Source: Pseudomonas sp. GR 6-02
GTDB taxonomy: Bacteria > Pseudomonadota > Gammaproteobacteria > Pseudomonadales > Pseudomonadaceae
Assembly: GCF_001655615.1 (NCBI RefSeq)
Contig: NZ_CP011567.1
Span: forward strand, 310,001-374,000
Reading direction: 5' to 3'
Length of the DNA: 64,000 bases
The first letter of the stretch is position 1; the number at the start of each line of letters is the position of its first letter. The notes below the pieces were generated by a model. That model was not told the origin of the DNA and did not search any database. It worked only from the letters and a program-made list of their open reading frames with translations. Positions 1 to 7,573 of this stretch are shown piece by piece. The position numbers were made by a program, and so were the translations under genes.

Positions 1-1
1 G

Positions 2-202
2 GCGCTGGAATACCTGCCGGTGGCGATCGTGGCTGCCATCAGCCTCACGCCCCTGTTGATCAAGGATCAGCATGTGCAGCTCGATCGCCCGGAATTTTAT
101 GCAGCCATTCCGACGTTGTTATGTGCGTATTTCAGCAAAAATCTCTTTCTCTCCGTTGCGGTGGGAACGGCTGCGTACATTGCGCTCGGCTCGTTCATGT
201 AG
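2..202 (+). CDS. AzlD-type branched-chain amino acid transport subunit (C-terminal part)
   Basis: Only the last 66 codons are in the window; the reading frame is open from base 2 to the stop at 200-202. The visible part begins ALEYLPVAIVAAIS and ends with the hydrophobic stretch LFLSVAVGTAAYIALGSFM. This fits the tail of AzlD proteins, small membrane partners of AzlC thought to export branched-chain amino acids. Two hydrophobic segments separated by a short polar loop (KDQHVQLDRPEFY) can be seen. The upstream part, and any azlC, lie outside the window. The gene runs tail-to-tail into the LysR gene and shares 84 bases with its 3' end. The family call rests on the C-terminus only. Confidence 0.65.
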   Translation, partial: ALEYLPVAIVAAISLTPLLIKDQHVQLDRPEFYAAIPTLLCAYFSKNLFLSVAVGTAAYIALGSFM

Positions 203-1045
203 CGGCAGATCGACCACTTCATTCAAGGCCTGACCCGACAACTCGGGATTATTGATCGCCAGCCGCACTTCGAGGGAGTCCTCGAACCCCGGGAAAATGG
301 TCAGGCCGTTACGCAGGGCCGCCTCACGGGAAACCATGCCCAGTCCGTCCATTTGCGTGATCAACGATAGGGTCAGGGTTTCACTGCAGGAATAGATCAT
401 CCGCTTGCCTGACTCGTAGTTGCCAAGGCCTGCGTCGAGAAAGCGCAAGAAGCTGTGGGAATACGGACAGTCGTCGGCCGGCCGAACCTGAAATTTATTG
501 CCAAGCAGCACCAGCGGGTCGTTTTCCTGACCGCAATGAGCACCGACCACTTGCACTTGCACATCAGGCAGGGCAATGCTGGGCAACCCCGGCTGTTGCG
601 GCCCGATCAGCACGGCCAGGTCGAAGTCCTCATTCTTCAACTTGCTGAGGTTTTCCATCGACTCGGCGTAGCTGAATTCCAGCTGATAATCAGCAAACAC
701 CTCGATGAGGCGTCCGATCATTCGCCGGTTGAAGTCGGCCGAGAGCGTGGTGTTAAGCGCAACCTTGAGCGTGCGCTGCCCGGGCACCTTGAGCGCGGCG
801 ACTTTCTCTTCCAGCTGCCGCGTGGCGACCAACACTTTGTCCATGTAGGGCGTGAGCTCCGTGCCCTGTGTGGTCAGGGTCAGCCCCTTGTTGGAGCGAC
901 GAAACAACCGAAAACCGAACTGCTCTTCGACCTTGTTCAACTGCGCGGCCAATGCCTGCACGGTCAAAAAGGAATGCTCTGCCGCCGCCGACAACGAGCC
1001 GGTCTGCACGATGCGCATGAGGTTGCGTAAGGTTCTGCTATCCAT
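119..1045 (-). CDS. LysR-family transcriptional regulator
   Basis: The 308-residue product begins with a LysR winged helix-turn-helix (about residues 5-62; NLMRIVQTGSLSAAAEHSFL, then KVEEQFGFRLFRRSNKG). An effector-binding domain of the periplasmic-binding-protein fold follows. Length and order are normal for the family. The ligand and target genes cannot be told from sequence; the adjacent azlD gene is a possible target, but it is convergent rather than divergent, so the usual LysR geometry is absent. The last 28 residues, rich in Arg, Glu and Ser (RNVRSRSHRNGEKEIF), are read antisense to the azlD coding sequence. The gene's natural 3' end may therefore have been lost, leaving translation to run on to the next stop. 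The start ATG at 1045 gives the conserved N-terminus. Confidence 0.85.
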   Translation of the reverse strand: MDSRTLRNLMRIVQTGSLSAAAEHSFLTVQALAAQLNKVEEQFGFRLFRRSNKGLTLTTQGTELTPYMDKVLVATRQLEEKVAALKVPGQRTLKVALNTTLSADFNRRMIGRLIEVFADYQLEFSYAESMENLSKLKNEDFDLAVLIGPQQPGLPSIALPDVQVQVVGAHCGQENDPLVLLGNKFQVRPADDCPYSHSFLRFLDAGLGNYESGKRMIYSCSETLTLSLITQMDGLGMVSREAALRNGLTIFPGFEDSLEVRLAINNPELSGQALNEVVDLPLHERAERNVRSRSHRNGEKEIFAEIRT

Positions 1046-1618
1046 TTGGGTAATGCCCTCTAAAGTGGGCTGGCTATTGTTGTGTACCTTGCCGCCCGGT
1101 GGGCGTGGGTCGCGTGCTGGCTATGATCCTGCACCAGAGCATGCTTGTCCCGAGTTTAGTAGCGAAATGATTCTGCGTCCGATGGCTGGAGGCTTGCACA
1201 GGATCGAGATTTTTGTTGGAGGGGAGATGATCGGGGTCAAGAAAGTGGCCCGGATGGGGGAGGTGTGGGCGTTTTTTGGCTGCTTGTTTTATCAACGAAA
1301 CCTTTTCCCAAGGCAAAAAAAAGCAGCCTGATCAGGCTGCTTTCATGAAAAGGTGCTTGATATTGTGCTCCCTCAAGCAGGGGAGAAGAGGTCTCACCAG
1401 GCGTCGATTTCCAAGTCATCAACGAGGTCCCTCCGCCGACTATTGCCACTTGGAGGCAGTCGGTTTCGCGCTCTCGATTTAATTCTCTGCCCCTATAGTG
1501 GGGGTGTCAACGTGTGTGTCGGACCGTATGTCGGCGTCTTTTCAGGCTGCGGAAAAGCCCAACACCGCCGCACCGTTCAATGGCCAGTCGGCATTGAGCT
1601 ACATGCTTCATCTGGATT
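1046..1618. other. Gene-poor interval between LysR gene and ATPase remnant
   Basis: I see no convincing coding region in these 573 bases. Short open frames exist on both strands, but their translations look like random GC-rich sequence. The only clear signal is a strong hairpin with a T-run on the minus strand at 1311-1344. The stretch probably contains decayed sequence belonging to the remnant that starts at 1619. Confidence 0.5.
1311..1344 (-). terminator. Rho-independent terminator, minus strand
   Basis: A perfect palindrome (AAAGCAGCCTGA and its complement) lies at about 1320-1344. On the minus strand it is followed by a run of eight T, so it ends transcripts coming from the right. No intact minus-strand gene lies immediately upstream; it probably belonged to the degraded ATPase locus at 1619-1948. 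Confidence 0.75.
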
Positions 1619-1948
1619 CTAACTGGCGTCAATCAACGCTCGTTCTTCCAACCAACTCTCCTGAACAAACTGATCCGTAATCGCATAAATCCCATGCCCA
1701 ACACCGGATAAGCCGCCGACGTTGCACCGGAAAAATGCTTGGTTCCGCTTTGCAGTCATTTCTCTGACTTGCGCCCTGTGCGATCCCGTTCCGATGAACA
1801 GAAAGTAGCCAGGTGTATTAGGGCGTGGGTTTATTGCATCACGAGCGGCTTTGAGTGCCAGGAGCAGTTGATTGCCGTCGTCGGAGGGAATCGCGTGCTG
1901 CACTTCGTCGATGATCAGCACCAAATCTGTTTTCGCTTGGTCGACCAC
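1619..1948 (-). pseudogene. Remnant of an AAA-type ATPase
   Basis: The 109-codon frame encodes an ATPase core fragment. Residues 8-19 (DLVLIIDEVQHA) look like a Walker B segment, and FLFIGTGSHRAQV about 50 residues on looks like sensor 1, followed by a TAKRNQAFF segment. No Walker A motif precedes it: upstream the frame closes, and other frames give no ATPase sequence. After NQAFF the sequence no longer resembles a folded ATPase (FRCNVGGLSGVGHG). The gene is thus missing its 5' part and probably its true 3' part. It most likely comes from a P-loop ATP-binding protein of the kind found on mobile or defence islands, but the family cannot be fixed from this piece. It is probably not functional. 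Confidence 0.6.
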
Positions 1949-2146
1949 CTCTTTTTATGGATACGCCATAATTATTGGCCAGCCATAATTTAGCATAAAG
2001 GTTAAGATCTGGCCTGAGTGCGGACTCATTACACCACGTCACTAATGATGTTCCCGCCCCCACCTTTATCCCCCCTAACCAACCTCCTACATTGAGCTCC
2101 ACCCACCTAGCCCTCATCCCGAAGGGCAGGTCACTGGAGACTCATC

Positions 2147-2368
2147 ATGCCTTTTGTCAGCGTACGCATTACCCGCGATGGTGTTACCTCGGAGCAGAAA
2201 GCTCAGGTGATCGCCGAAATCACTGAAACCCTGGAACGCGTCCTCAACAAACGCCCGGACCTGACCCACATCGTGATCGAGGAAGTCGACACCGATAACT
2301 GGGGCTATGCCGGTATCACCACCACCCAGTACCGCAAGCAACTGGCTGAGGCGGAGGGGCAGTCATGA
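2147..2368 (+). CDS. 4-oxalocrotonate tautomerase family protein
   Basis: The 73-residue protein starts MPFVSVRITRDG. After removal of Met, Pro1 becomes the N-terminal residue that serves as catalytic base in the tautomerase superfamily. Length (60-80 residues), the beta-alpha-beta pattern and the ETLERVLNKRPDLTHIVIEEV segment fit the family, which forms hexamers or trimers of small subunits and converts enols to alpha,beta-unsaturated ketones. The substrate is unknown. Its stop overlaps the start of the next gene (TCATGACC), so the two are translationally coupled with a DsbA-type oxidoreductase and probably form an operon with the SDR gene downstream. Confidence 0.85.
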   Translation: MPFVSVRITRDGVTSEQKAQVIAEITETLERVLNKRPDLTHIVIEEVDTDNWGYAGITTTQYRKQLAEAEGQS

Positions 2369-3021
2369 CCACCTCCGTCACCATCGATTTCGTTTCCGAT
2401 GTGGTGTGCCCGTGGTGTGCCTTGGGTGCGACGGCGTTGGAGCAAGCGATCGAAAACGTGGCGGGTGAGGTCTCGGTCGAGCTGACTTTCAAGCCTTTCG
2501 AACTGAACCCCAACATGCCGGCCGAAGGCGAGAACGCGGTTGCACACTTGATGCGCAAGTACGGGCGCAGTGCCGAGGACGTCGCCGCTGGCAAAGCGAT
2601 GCAGATCGCTCGGGGTGAGGCCATCGGGTTCAAGTTCGATCTGGAGAAGCGCACCCACTTCCATAACACCTTCGATGCTCACCGATTGCTGTTGTGGGCG
2701 TTGCAGGAAGGGCGGCAGGTCGCACTCAAGAAAGCCCTGCTGCGTGCTTATTTCACCGACGGCCAGAACCCGAACGATCGCGAGACGCTGGTTCGGCTAG
2801 CGGCGCAAGTGGGATTGGATGCGGCGAGTGCGCGTGAGGTGTTGGTGTCCGGAGCGTTTGCCCAGGAAGTGCGTGAGCTTGAAGTGTTTTACCGCGAGCG
2901 CGGCATTAATTCGGTACCGGCCATGGTGCTGAACGGTCGTCACCTGGTGTCCGGTTCGCAATCGGTCGAGTACTACGAACAGATGTTGAGACAAATGGCG
3001 CAGGCGCCCGTTGAAGCCTGA
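2365..3021 (+). CDS. FrnE-like DsbA-family oxidoreductase
   Basis: This 218-residue thioredoxin-fold protein has the active-site motif CPWC at residues 15-18, right after the first beta strand (FVSDVVCPWCALG). A helical insertion follows, and a C-terminal segment RGINSVPAMVLNGRHLVSGS holds the cis-proline (VPAM). This layout and length match the FrnE branch of DsbA-like proteins, relatives of 2-hydroxychromene-2-carboxylate isomerase. There is no signal peptide, so it acts in the cytoplasm, unlike DsbA. It overlaps the tautomerase gene by four bases and lies 43 bases before an SDR gene, which suggests a small operon for redox or detoxification chemistry. The exact reaction cannot be deduced. 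Confidence 0.88.
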   Translation: MTTSVTIDFVSDVVCPWCALGATALEQAIENVAGEVSVELTFKPFELNPNMPAEGENAVAHLMRKYGRSAEDVAAGKAMQIARGEAIGFKFDLEKRTHFHNTFDAHRLLLWALQEGRQVALKKALLRAYFTDGQNPNDRETLVRLAAQVGLDAASAREVLVSGAFAQEVRELEVFYRERGINSVPAMVLNGRHLVSGSQSVEYYEQMLRQMAQAPVEA

Positions 3022-3064
3022 TTAATCACTTTTTCAAACCATTATTTATGAGTAGAGGTTCACC

Positions 3065-3775
3065 ATGAGCAATTCGAAAAAAGTCATCGTTATTACTGGC
3101 GCCTCCCAAGGTCTCGGCGCAGGCATGGTCAAGGCTTTCCGTGATCTCGATTACAAGGTTGTCGCCACCTCGCGTTCGATCAAACCGTCCACCGACCCGG
3201 ACATCCTTACCGTGGCGGGCGACATCGGCGACCCGGCGGTCGCTCAGCAAGTCATTCGTGAAGCGATCGCACGTTTTGGCCGCATCGACACCCTGGTCAA
3301 CAACGCCGGGATCTTCGTCGCCAAGCCGTTCACTGCTTACACCCCTGAAGACTATGCCGCGGTGCTGTCGGTGAACTTGAATGGTTTCTTCTACATCACC
3401 CAACTTGCGATCACCGAGATGGAGAAGCAGGGCAAAGGCCACGTCGTCAACATCACCACCAGCCTGGTGGACCACGCCATTGACGGTGTGCCATCGGTAC
3501 TGGCTTCGTTGACCAAAGGTGGCTTGAACGCGGCGACCAAATCCCTGGCCATCGAATACGCCAAGCGCGGGATTCGGGTGAACGCGGTTAGCCCCGGCAT
3601 CATCAAAACGCCGATGCACGGAGAGGAAACCCATGAAGCGCTGGGGAGTTTGCATCCGGTTGGGCACATGGGCGAGATCAGCGATATTGCTCAGGCTGTT
3701 GTGTATCTGGACAGCGCCAACTTTGTCACCGGGGAAATCCTGCATGTTGATGGCGGGCAGAGTGCGGGTCACTAA
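3065..3775 (+). CDS. SDR-family oxidoreductase with altered active site
   Basis: The 236-residue protein has the classical short-chain dehydrogenase fold: cofactor loop TGASQGLG (residues 11-18), NNAG (79-82), catalytic-position Ser133 and Lys151, and C-terminal VNAVSPGIIKTPM. The residue that should be the catalytic Tyr (YxxxK) is Ala147 (LASLTKGG), so the standard proton relay is incomplete. ARG-type residues after the second strand (TSRSIK) hint at NADP(H), but this is weak. A good ribosome site precedes the ATG (AGTAGAGGTTCACC). It follows the DsbA-like gene at 43 bases and ends just before a strong terminator, so it closes the operon. Whether it is an active oxidoreductase is uncertain. 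Confidence 0.88.
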   Translation: MSNSKKVIVITGASQGLGAGMVKAFRDLDYKVVATSRSIKPSTDPDILTVAGDIGDPAVAQQVIREAIARFGRIDTLVNNAGIFVAKPFTAYTPEDYAAVLSVNLNGFFYITQLAITEMEKQGKGHVVNITTSLVDHAIDGVPSVLASLTKGGLNAATKSLAIEYAKRGIRVNAVSPGIIKTPMHGEETHEALGSLHPVGHMGEISDIAQAVVYLDSANFVTGEILHVDGGQSAGH

Positions 3776-3800
3776 GACCTGTTTTCTAAACATCAGAAAC

Positions 3801-3834
3801 AACAAAGCCCTCGCGTTTTTGCGAGGGCTTTGTT
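3801..3834 (+). terminator. Terminator after SDR gene
   Basis: The stem AACAAAGCCCTCGC pairs with GCGAGGGCTTTGTT around a short T-rich loop. It lies 25 bases after the SDR stop codon. A near-copy of the same hairpin with the same left flank (CAGAAACAACAAAGCC) recurs at 4979-5012. Confidence 0.85.
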
Positions 3835-4072
3835 TACCAGCACGTGCATCATCCGAAGATCGTCTCTTAGCCAACCCGCCAAGTCTGATAACTCCAGGTA
3901 CTGAGCGGTACGTCATTGCGCCCGAAAAGTCTAAATCCATCCTGTTGTTTCTACGATGGTTAAGAGTTCATTTGCTGAAGTCGTGCTGCAGCCGGCTCTG
4001 GCATGGCCGCCAGGGAACTAAACTAGTTATATCTCTATAGAAGATGTCTCTACAGAGGTAAGGAGGTGTCAA

Positions 4073-4471
4073 ATGGCCATTCGTGATACCTATCAGGAAA
4101 TTGAACAGACCCTGGGTCTGGTTCCGGAGTGGATCAAGCAGATGCCGGAAGGCGGCGCGATCGGATTCTGGGGCGTAGCCCGGGATTTCTGGCTGGCAGA
4201 TACCAAGATTCCTAATAAGTACAAGGAGTTGATAGGTCTGGCGGTATCCGGGGCGACCCGTTGCAAGTATTGCGCTCTGTTCCATACCGAAGCCGCGCGC
4301 CTGTTTGGCGCGAGCGACGAGGAAATTTCCGAAGCCAGCTTTATGGGCTCGCTGACCATGATGGGCAGCACCTTTATTAACGCCCAGCAGATCGACTACG
4401 AGCAGTTCCGGCAGGAAACGCTGAGTATCGTCCGGTATGTCAAAGATCACTCGCAACCCAAAGCCGCATAA
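4073..4471 (+). CDS. Carboxymuconolactone decarboxylase (CMD/AhpD-like) family protein
   Basis: The 132-residue protein has the CMD core CKYCALFHTEAARLFGAS, with Cys64, Cys67 and His71 spaced as in the AhpD-type peroxidatic site (CxxCxxxH). The N-terminal half is typical of stand-alone CMD proteins (GLVPEWIKQMPEGG...YKELIGLAVSGATRC). Such proteins are small all-alpha oligomers, often with thiol-based alkylhydroperoxidase activity; the true substrate is unknown. A very strong ribosome-binding site (AAGGAGGTGTCAA) sits before the ATG. Upstream, TCTCTATAGAAGA and TCTCTACAGAGG form near-repeats that could be an operator. The 3' end overlaps the next small gene by 35 bases. Confidence 0.87.
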   Translation: MAIRDTYQEIEQTLGLVPEWIKQMPEGGAIGFWGVARDFWLADTKIPNKYKELIGLAVSGATRCKYCALFHTEAARLFGASDEEISEASFMGSLTMMGSTFINAQQIDYEQFRQETLSIVRYVKDHSQPKAA

Positions 4472-4793
4472 GCCGTTGCGAGAACCTGCCCTTCGCCAGC
4501 TGACGAAGGATAAGTTGATTGCAATCACCGGCGGTGGTCCCAGGACCACCGCTCGGTGGCAAGCGGCTGTGCTGCGAGCCATCAGCGAGCTCATGCAATA
4601 CAGCGATACCGCCCGCGAAGAAAACCAGGACCTGCGCATCCCCTTTGCCAAAGCACTCCATGACCTCTATGCGGGACAGAAATCCGACGCCGAGTTAACG
4701 GAAATGGTGTTGCTGATGCTGGAAGTGGAAACCGCCCCTTTTATTGGCAAAGAGCCCCAGCCAGGAGCGGTATCTGGGGACAATGACCTCTGA
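4437..4793 (+). CDS. Hypothetical protein downstream of CMD gene
   Basis: This 118-codon frame starts inside the end of the CMD gene. The protein has natural-looking composition after a basic N-terminus, with two predicted helices (ARWQAAVLRAISELMQ and DAELTEMVLLMLEVE). I do not recognise a family. There is no signal peptide or membrane segment. The overlap with the CMD gene suggests translational coupling and a linked function. The main doubt is that an antisense frame is also open here, but its translation looks random. The start could also be a later codon. Confidence 0.55.
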   Translation: MSKITRNPKPHKPLREPALRQLTKDKLIAITGGGPRTTARWQAAVLRAISELMQYSDTAREENQDLRIPFAKALHDLYAGQKSDAELTEMVLLMLEVETAPFIGKEPQPGAVSGDNDL

Positions 4794-4978
4794 GAAGTGG
4801 AAAAGGGGCAACGTTATTTTCCCAAATGGAAATCGTCGTATCCCTGGTTTGAGCAAAAAAGTCCCGCACGATTTGAGCTTGCTGACGACGTCAACCTAGG
4901 CTTGGCGGGTGTATTGGTTTGCAATTTAGGTGGGGCCTATCAAGGTCGGGTGGAAGCAGATTCTCCAACCCCAGAAAC

Positions 4979-5012
4979 AACAAAGCCCTCGCATTTCTGC
5001 GAGGGCTTCGTT
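4979..5012 (-). terminator. Terminator for tRNA-Thr
   Basis: A hairpin (AACAAAGCCCTCGC / GCGAGGGCTTCGTT) lies just 3' of the tRNA-Thr gene on the minus strand. Read on that strand it ends in a T-rich stretch. It is nearly identical to the hairpin at 3801-3834, including its left flank. Confidence 0.7.
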
Positions 5013-5017
5013 TTGTA

Positions 5018-5093
<76 letters not shown>

Positions 5094-5107
5094 GTGTCAG
5101 GGCGACG

Positions 5108-5135
5108 ATTATAGCGATTGGGTTGGTTCTGTAAA
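5108..5135 (-). promoter_or_regulatory. Sigma-70 promoter of tRNA-Thr
   Basis: On the minus strand TTTACA (-35, 5135-5130) and a perfect TATAAT (-10, 5113-5108) are separated by 16 bases. The start would lie about 8 bases before the mature tRNA 5' end at 5093. Confidence 0.7.
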
Positions 5136-5171
5136 CCCCTGAATTCAGACTATTTTTGCGCAGGCTTTCGG

Positions 5172-5340
5172 TCAGGCGTGATGCAGTACTTTCTTGAGTT
5201 TCAGCAGGGTGCGCCAGGCTCGGCTGTTTTGCATCGCCCGCAGTTGCGCTTCGGCGTGTTCAGCGCGTTGCAGGGCGGCGGGGAGGTGGTTTTCGGTGTT
5301 GGTGACGGGGTGGCTGAATTGATGGCCTCTGCAGAACGTC
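5172..5340 (-). pseudogene. Possible C-terminal remnant of a coding sequence
   Basis: A minus-strand frame ending at the stop 5172-5174 encodes a natural-looking tail, LQRAEHAEAQLRAMQNSRAW followed by a basic end (KLKKVLHHA). Tails of this kind, a short coiled coil with an SRxWR-like motif, are common at the C-termini of glycosyltransferases and sulfotransferases. Upstream the frame continues, but the sequence stops looking protein-like and I see no start or domain. It may be a fragment left by a deletion. The evidence is weak. Confidence 0.3.
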
Positions 5341-5673
5341 ACGGTCGAAGATTTTTCTTGTTCATGGCCGCACTGTCGGCGCCCTCGTATGCGTGTATAG
5401 CAAGGGGCATTGCCAGGCGCAATTTTTCGCCCGTGGTGTCCGGAATTCGGCGGTTATGTCGTTTTGATTTAATGCTTATGCACAACGGGCTGGCGGAATC
5501 TGCTTGATCATTGCGCTTTTGTGGACTCGTTCTCATTTGTCCGCAAATGCCTGTTTTACGGGTTTTTTATTTTTGTGAACAAAAAATGACCAGTAGTGTT
5601 TTAGGCGTAAAACAGCGTGGATATTGGATCCACGATAATTCCATCAACAGAGTTATCCACAGGTTGCGGCTGT

Positions 5674-6903
5674 TTAAGGGCGCTCTGCCAGGAGCAGGAA
5701 ATTGCGCGGTGTGAGCGGGGATTCGCAGAAGGTGCCGAGACGAACGACATAACCCTGCTCAATGAGGAAAAGTGCCCGATCGAGTACCAGCCACAGCTCC
5801 AGAGGCCGTCGGAAAAGGCCTCGCAGCAGCTCCAGGTTGCGCACTTCGGCCAGTCGCTGCCAACCGGCGGCTTCCAGTTCGGTCCAATCTGGCGTGCCGA
5901 CTGTGGATAAGTCTTTGAGTGCGGCCAGATCGCGGCAGTAATCGGCGAAGGGTTTGTCCAGCCAGGCGCTGGGCAGGGAAGGGGTGGGCAGGTATTCGTC
6001 GACACCGCGAAGTTGCCGTTGCAGCAGGTCGAACCCCAGGCGCCGAGCCATGGAGGTGTCGCGCTGGCGTCGGACGCGAGCGCCGGCGGTGACGGTTTCG
6101 CTCATCGGCAGCGCAAGATCATCGAGGGAAAGGTGTAGGTCGGAGCGCTCAGCCGCACAGGAAAGTGGCCGATAGGTGTTCAGACTGATCCGGTTGTAGC
6201 AGCACGGTGCGATGGCCAGTTGTTTGCAACCGGTGGCGCTGGCGAGCTGGATCAGTCGCACATGCAGATCCCCGCAGGCGTGCAGTGCTACGGGTGTGTG
6301 ATCGGCATTCAATAAAGAGGCTGCGCCAGGCGCGAGTACATCCTGTTCGACATGCAGCGCATGCATTTGATGGCGCTGGCTGAGTGCCTGGCCGCTGGCG
6401 ACCAGTGCCGGGTCGTATTCCAGGCAGGTCAGTTGTTGACCGGTTTGCAACAGGCGTCGCCCCAAATGGCCCTTGCCTGAACACCAGTCCAGCCAATGCG
6501 TCGGTGCACGGGCAAACTGCAAGCAACCTGCGAACGCTTCAATCTGCTGCCACTTGCGCCCTGGCACATCCACATTCAACCGATGGCCCGCCGCTTCGAG
6601 TGCACGAGCCGGCAATTCACCTACCGCACTCAGCTCAAGAGACATCGCTGCCAATGAAGCAAACGGCTCCGGTGCATCGAGCCAGCCAGGCTGGTTATGA
6701 CTGTTTTCCGCATCTTCCAGCGACCGCCCGCGTAGCCACAACGCCAGTTCCGGGTAGGACGCTTCCCAGGGTAGTTGCAGATGGGTAAACGGTCGGGGCT
6801 TCCACAGCGCCTGATGCTCGATCAGAAAAGCATCCAGCGCAGCGAAGCGGGCGAGCAGGGTCTCGCCCGTCAGCACGCAGGCATCAACGCCCTTGGCAGG
6901 CAT
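5674..6903 (-). CDS. SAM-dependent methyltransferase
   Basis: The 409-residue protein has a central Rossmann methyltransferase domain. A SAM-binding motif, WLDWCSGKGHLGRR, lies at residues 137-150, the acidic strand-2 end (CLEYDPALV) follows, LHACGDLH is at 207-214, and APCCYN is at 232-237. This pattern fits the Methyltransf_32 group, to which tRNA and small-molecule methyltransferases belong; the substrate is not known. About 110 residues precede the domain and about 150 follow it. Its start overlaps the upstream permease gene by 20 bases, so it is translated from the same mRNA as the amino-acid ABC transporter genes. A later in-frame start is possible but would remove little. Confidence 0.83.
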   Translation of the reverse strand: MPAKGVDACVLTGETLLARFAALDAFLIEHQALWKPRPFTHLQLPWEASYPELALWLRGRSLEDAENSHNQPGWLDAPEPFASLAAMSLELSAVGELPARALEAAGHRLNVDVPGRKWQQIEAFAGCLQFARAPTHWLDWCSGKGHLGRRLLQTGQQLTCLEYDPALVASGQALSQRHQMHALHVEQDVLAPGAASLLNADHTPVALHACGDLHVRLIQLASATGCKQLAIAPCCYNRISLNTYRPLSCAAERSDLHLSLDDLALPMSETVTAGARVRRQRDTSMARRLGFDLLQRQLRGVDEYLPTPSLPSAWLDKPFADYCRDLAALKDLSTVGTPDWTELEAAGWQRLAEVRNLELLRGLFRRPLELWLVLDRALFLIEQGYVVRLGTFCESPLTPRNFLLLAERP

Positions 6904-7573
6904 CGACGCGCAACCAGCGCTCCAGCAGCTTGAAGCCGCGCACCAGCACGTAAGCCATCAGCAGATAGAACATGCCCGCGGCGAAGAAGATCTCAACCGG
7001 CAGGTAGGTGCGAGCAATGATGGTGCGGGCCATGCCGGTCAGCTCCAGCAGGGTCACGGTACTGGCCAGGGCACTGGCCTTGAGCATCAGGATCACTTCG
7101 TTGCTGTACGCCGGCAGGCCGATACGCGCAGCACGTGGCAGCATGATGTAGAACAACGCCTTGGCCCGGGACATGCCCAGCGCCCGCGCCGCTTCGATCT
7201 CGCCCGGTGGAATCGCCTGGATCGCGCCACGCAGGATCTCGGCGATGTAGGCCGCGGTGTGCAAGGTCATGGTCGCGGTGGCGCACCAGAACGGATCGCG
7301 CAGGTACGGCCACATCGAGCTGTTACGCACCGCATCGAACTGCGCCAGGCCGTAGTAGACCAGGAACAGCTGAACCAGCAACGGCGTGCCACGGAAAAAG
7401 AAGATGTAGCCGTAGGGGAATGCCCGCACATACCAGAGTCGCGATGAGCGAGCGATGCCCAGCGGAATTGCCAGCAGCAACCCGGCAATCACGGCGATGG
7501 CCACCAGTTCCAGGGTCAGCGTCGCGCCCTGAGCCAGTTTTGGCAGCCACTTGATGATGACTTCCCAATTCAT
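6884..7573 (-). CDS. Amino-acid ABC transporter permease (HisM/AotM-like)
   Basis: The 229-residue inner-membrane protein has about five hydrophobic segments and the permease EAA loop (GEIEAARALGMSRAKALFYI), which contacts the ATPase. FFRGTPLLVQLFLVYYGL is the characteristic segment of the His/Glu/Gln polar amino-acid permease family. It follows the HisQ-like gene with a four-base overlap, so the two permease subunits are made together. By analogy with the enteric HisQMP-ArgT and Pseudomonas AotQM-J-P systems, it would form the heterodimeric channel for a basic amino acid such as arginine, ornithine, lysine or histidine. Confidence 0.93.
   Translation of the reverse strand: MNWEVIIKWLPKLAQGATLTLELVAIAVIAGLLLAIPLGIARSSRLWYVRAFPYGYIFFFRGTPLLVQLFLVYYGLAQFDAVRNSSMWPYLRDPFWCATATMTLHTAAYIAEILRGAIQAIPPGEIEAARALGMSRAKALFYIMLPRAARIGLPAYSNEVILMLKASALASTVTLLELTGMARTIIARTYLPVEIFFAAGMFYLLMAYVLVRGFKLLERWLRVDACQGR

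Larger units (their letters stand above)
5094..5673. other. Intergenic region between tRNA-Thr and methyltransferase gene
   Basis: These 580 bases hold the tRNA-Thr promoter (5108-5135), a possible gene remnant on the minus strand (5172-5340) and one DnaA-box-like TTATCCACA at 5653-5661. An open frame of 129 codons on the plus strand (5118-5507) has unlikely composition, and I do not accept it as a gene. Confidence 0.5.

Noticed and set aside
852..1331. 159-codon frame upstream of the LysR gene
   Set aside because: It starts antisense inside the LysR coding sequence and runs into non-coding sequence; no domain is recognisable.
5118..5507. 129-codon plus-strand frame after tRNA-Thr
   Set aside because: Its composition is unnatural, it has no ribosome site, and the opposite strand reads a more protein-like tail.
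5653..5661. DnaA-box-like TTATCCACA considered as part of an origin
   Set aside because: It is a single isolated box with no cluster, AT-rich stretch or dnaA/gidA neighbours.
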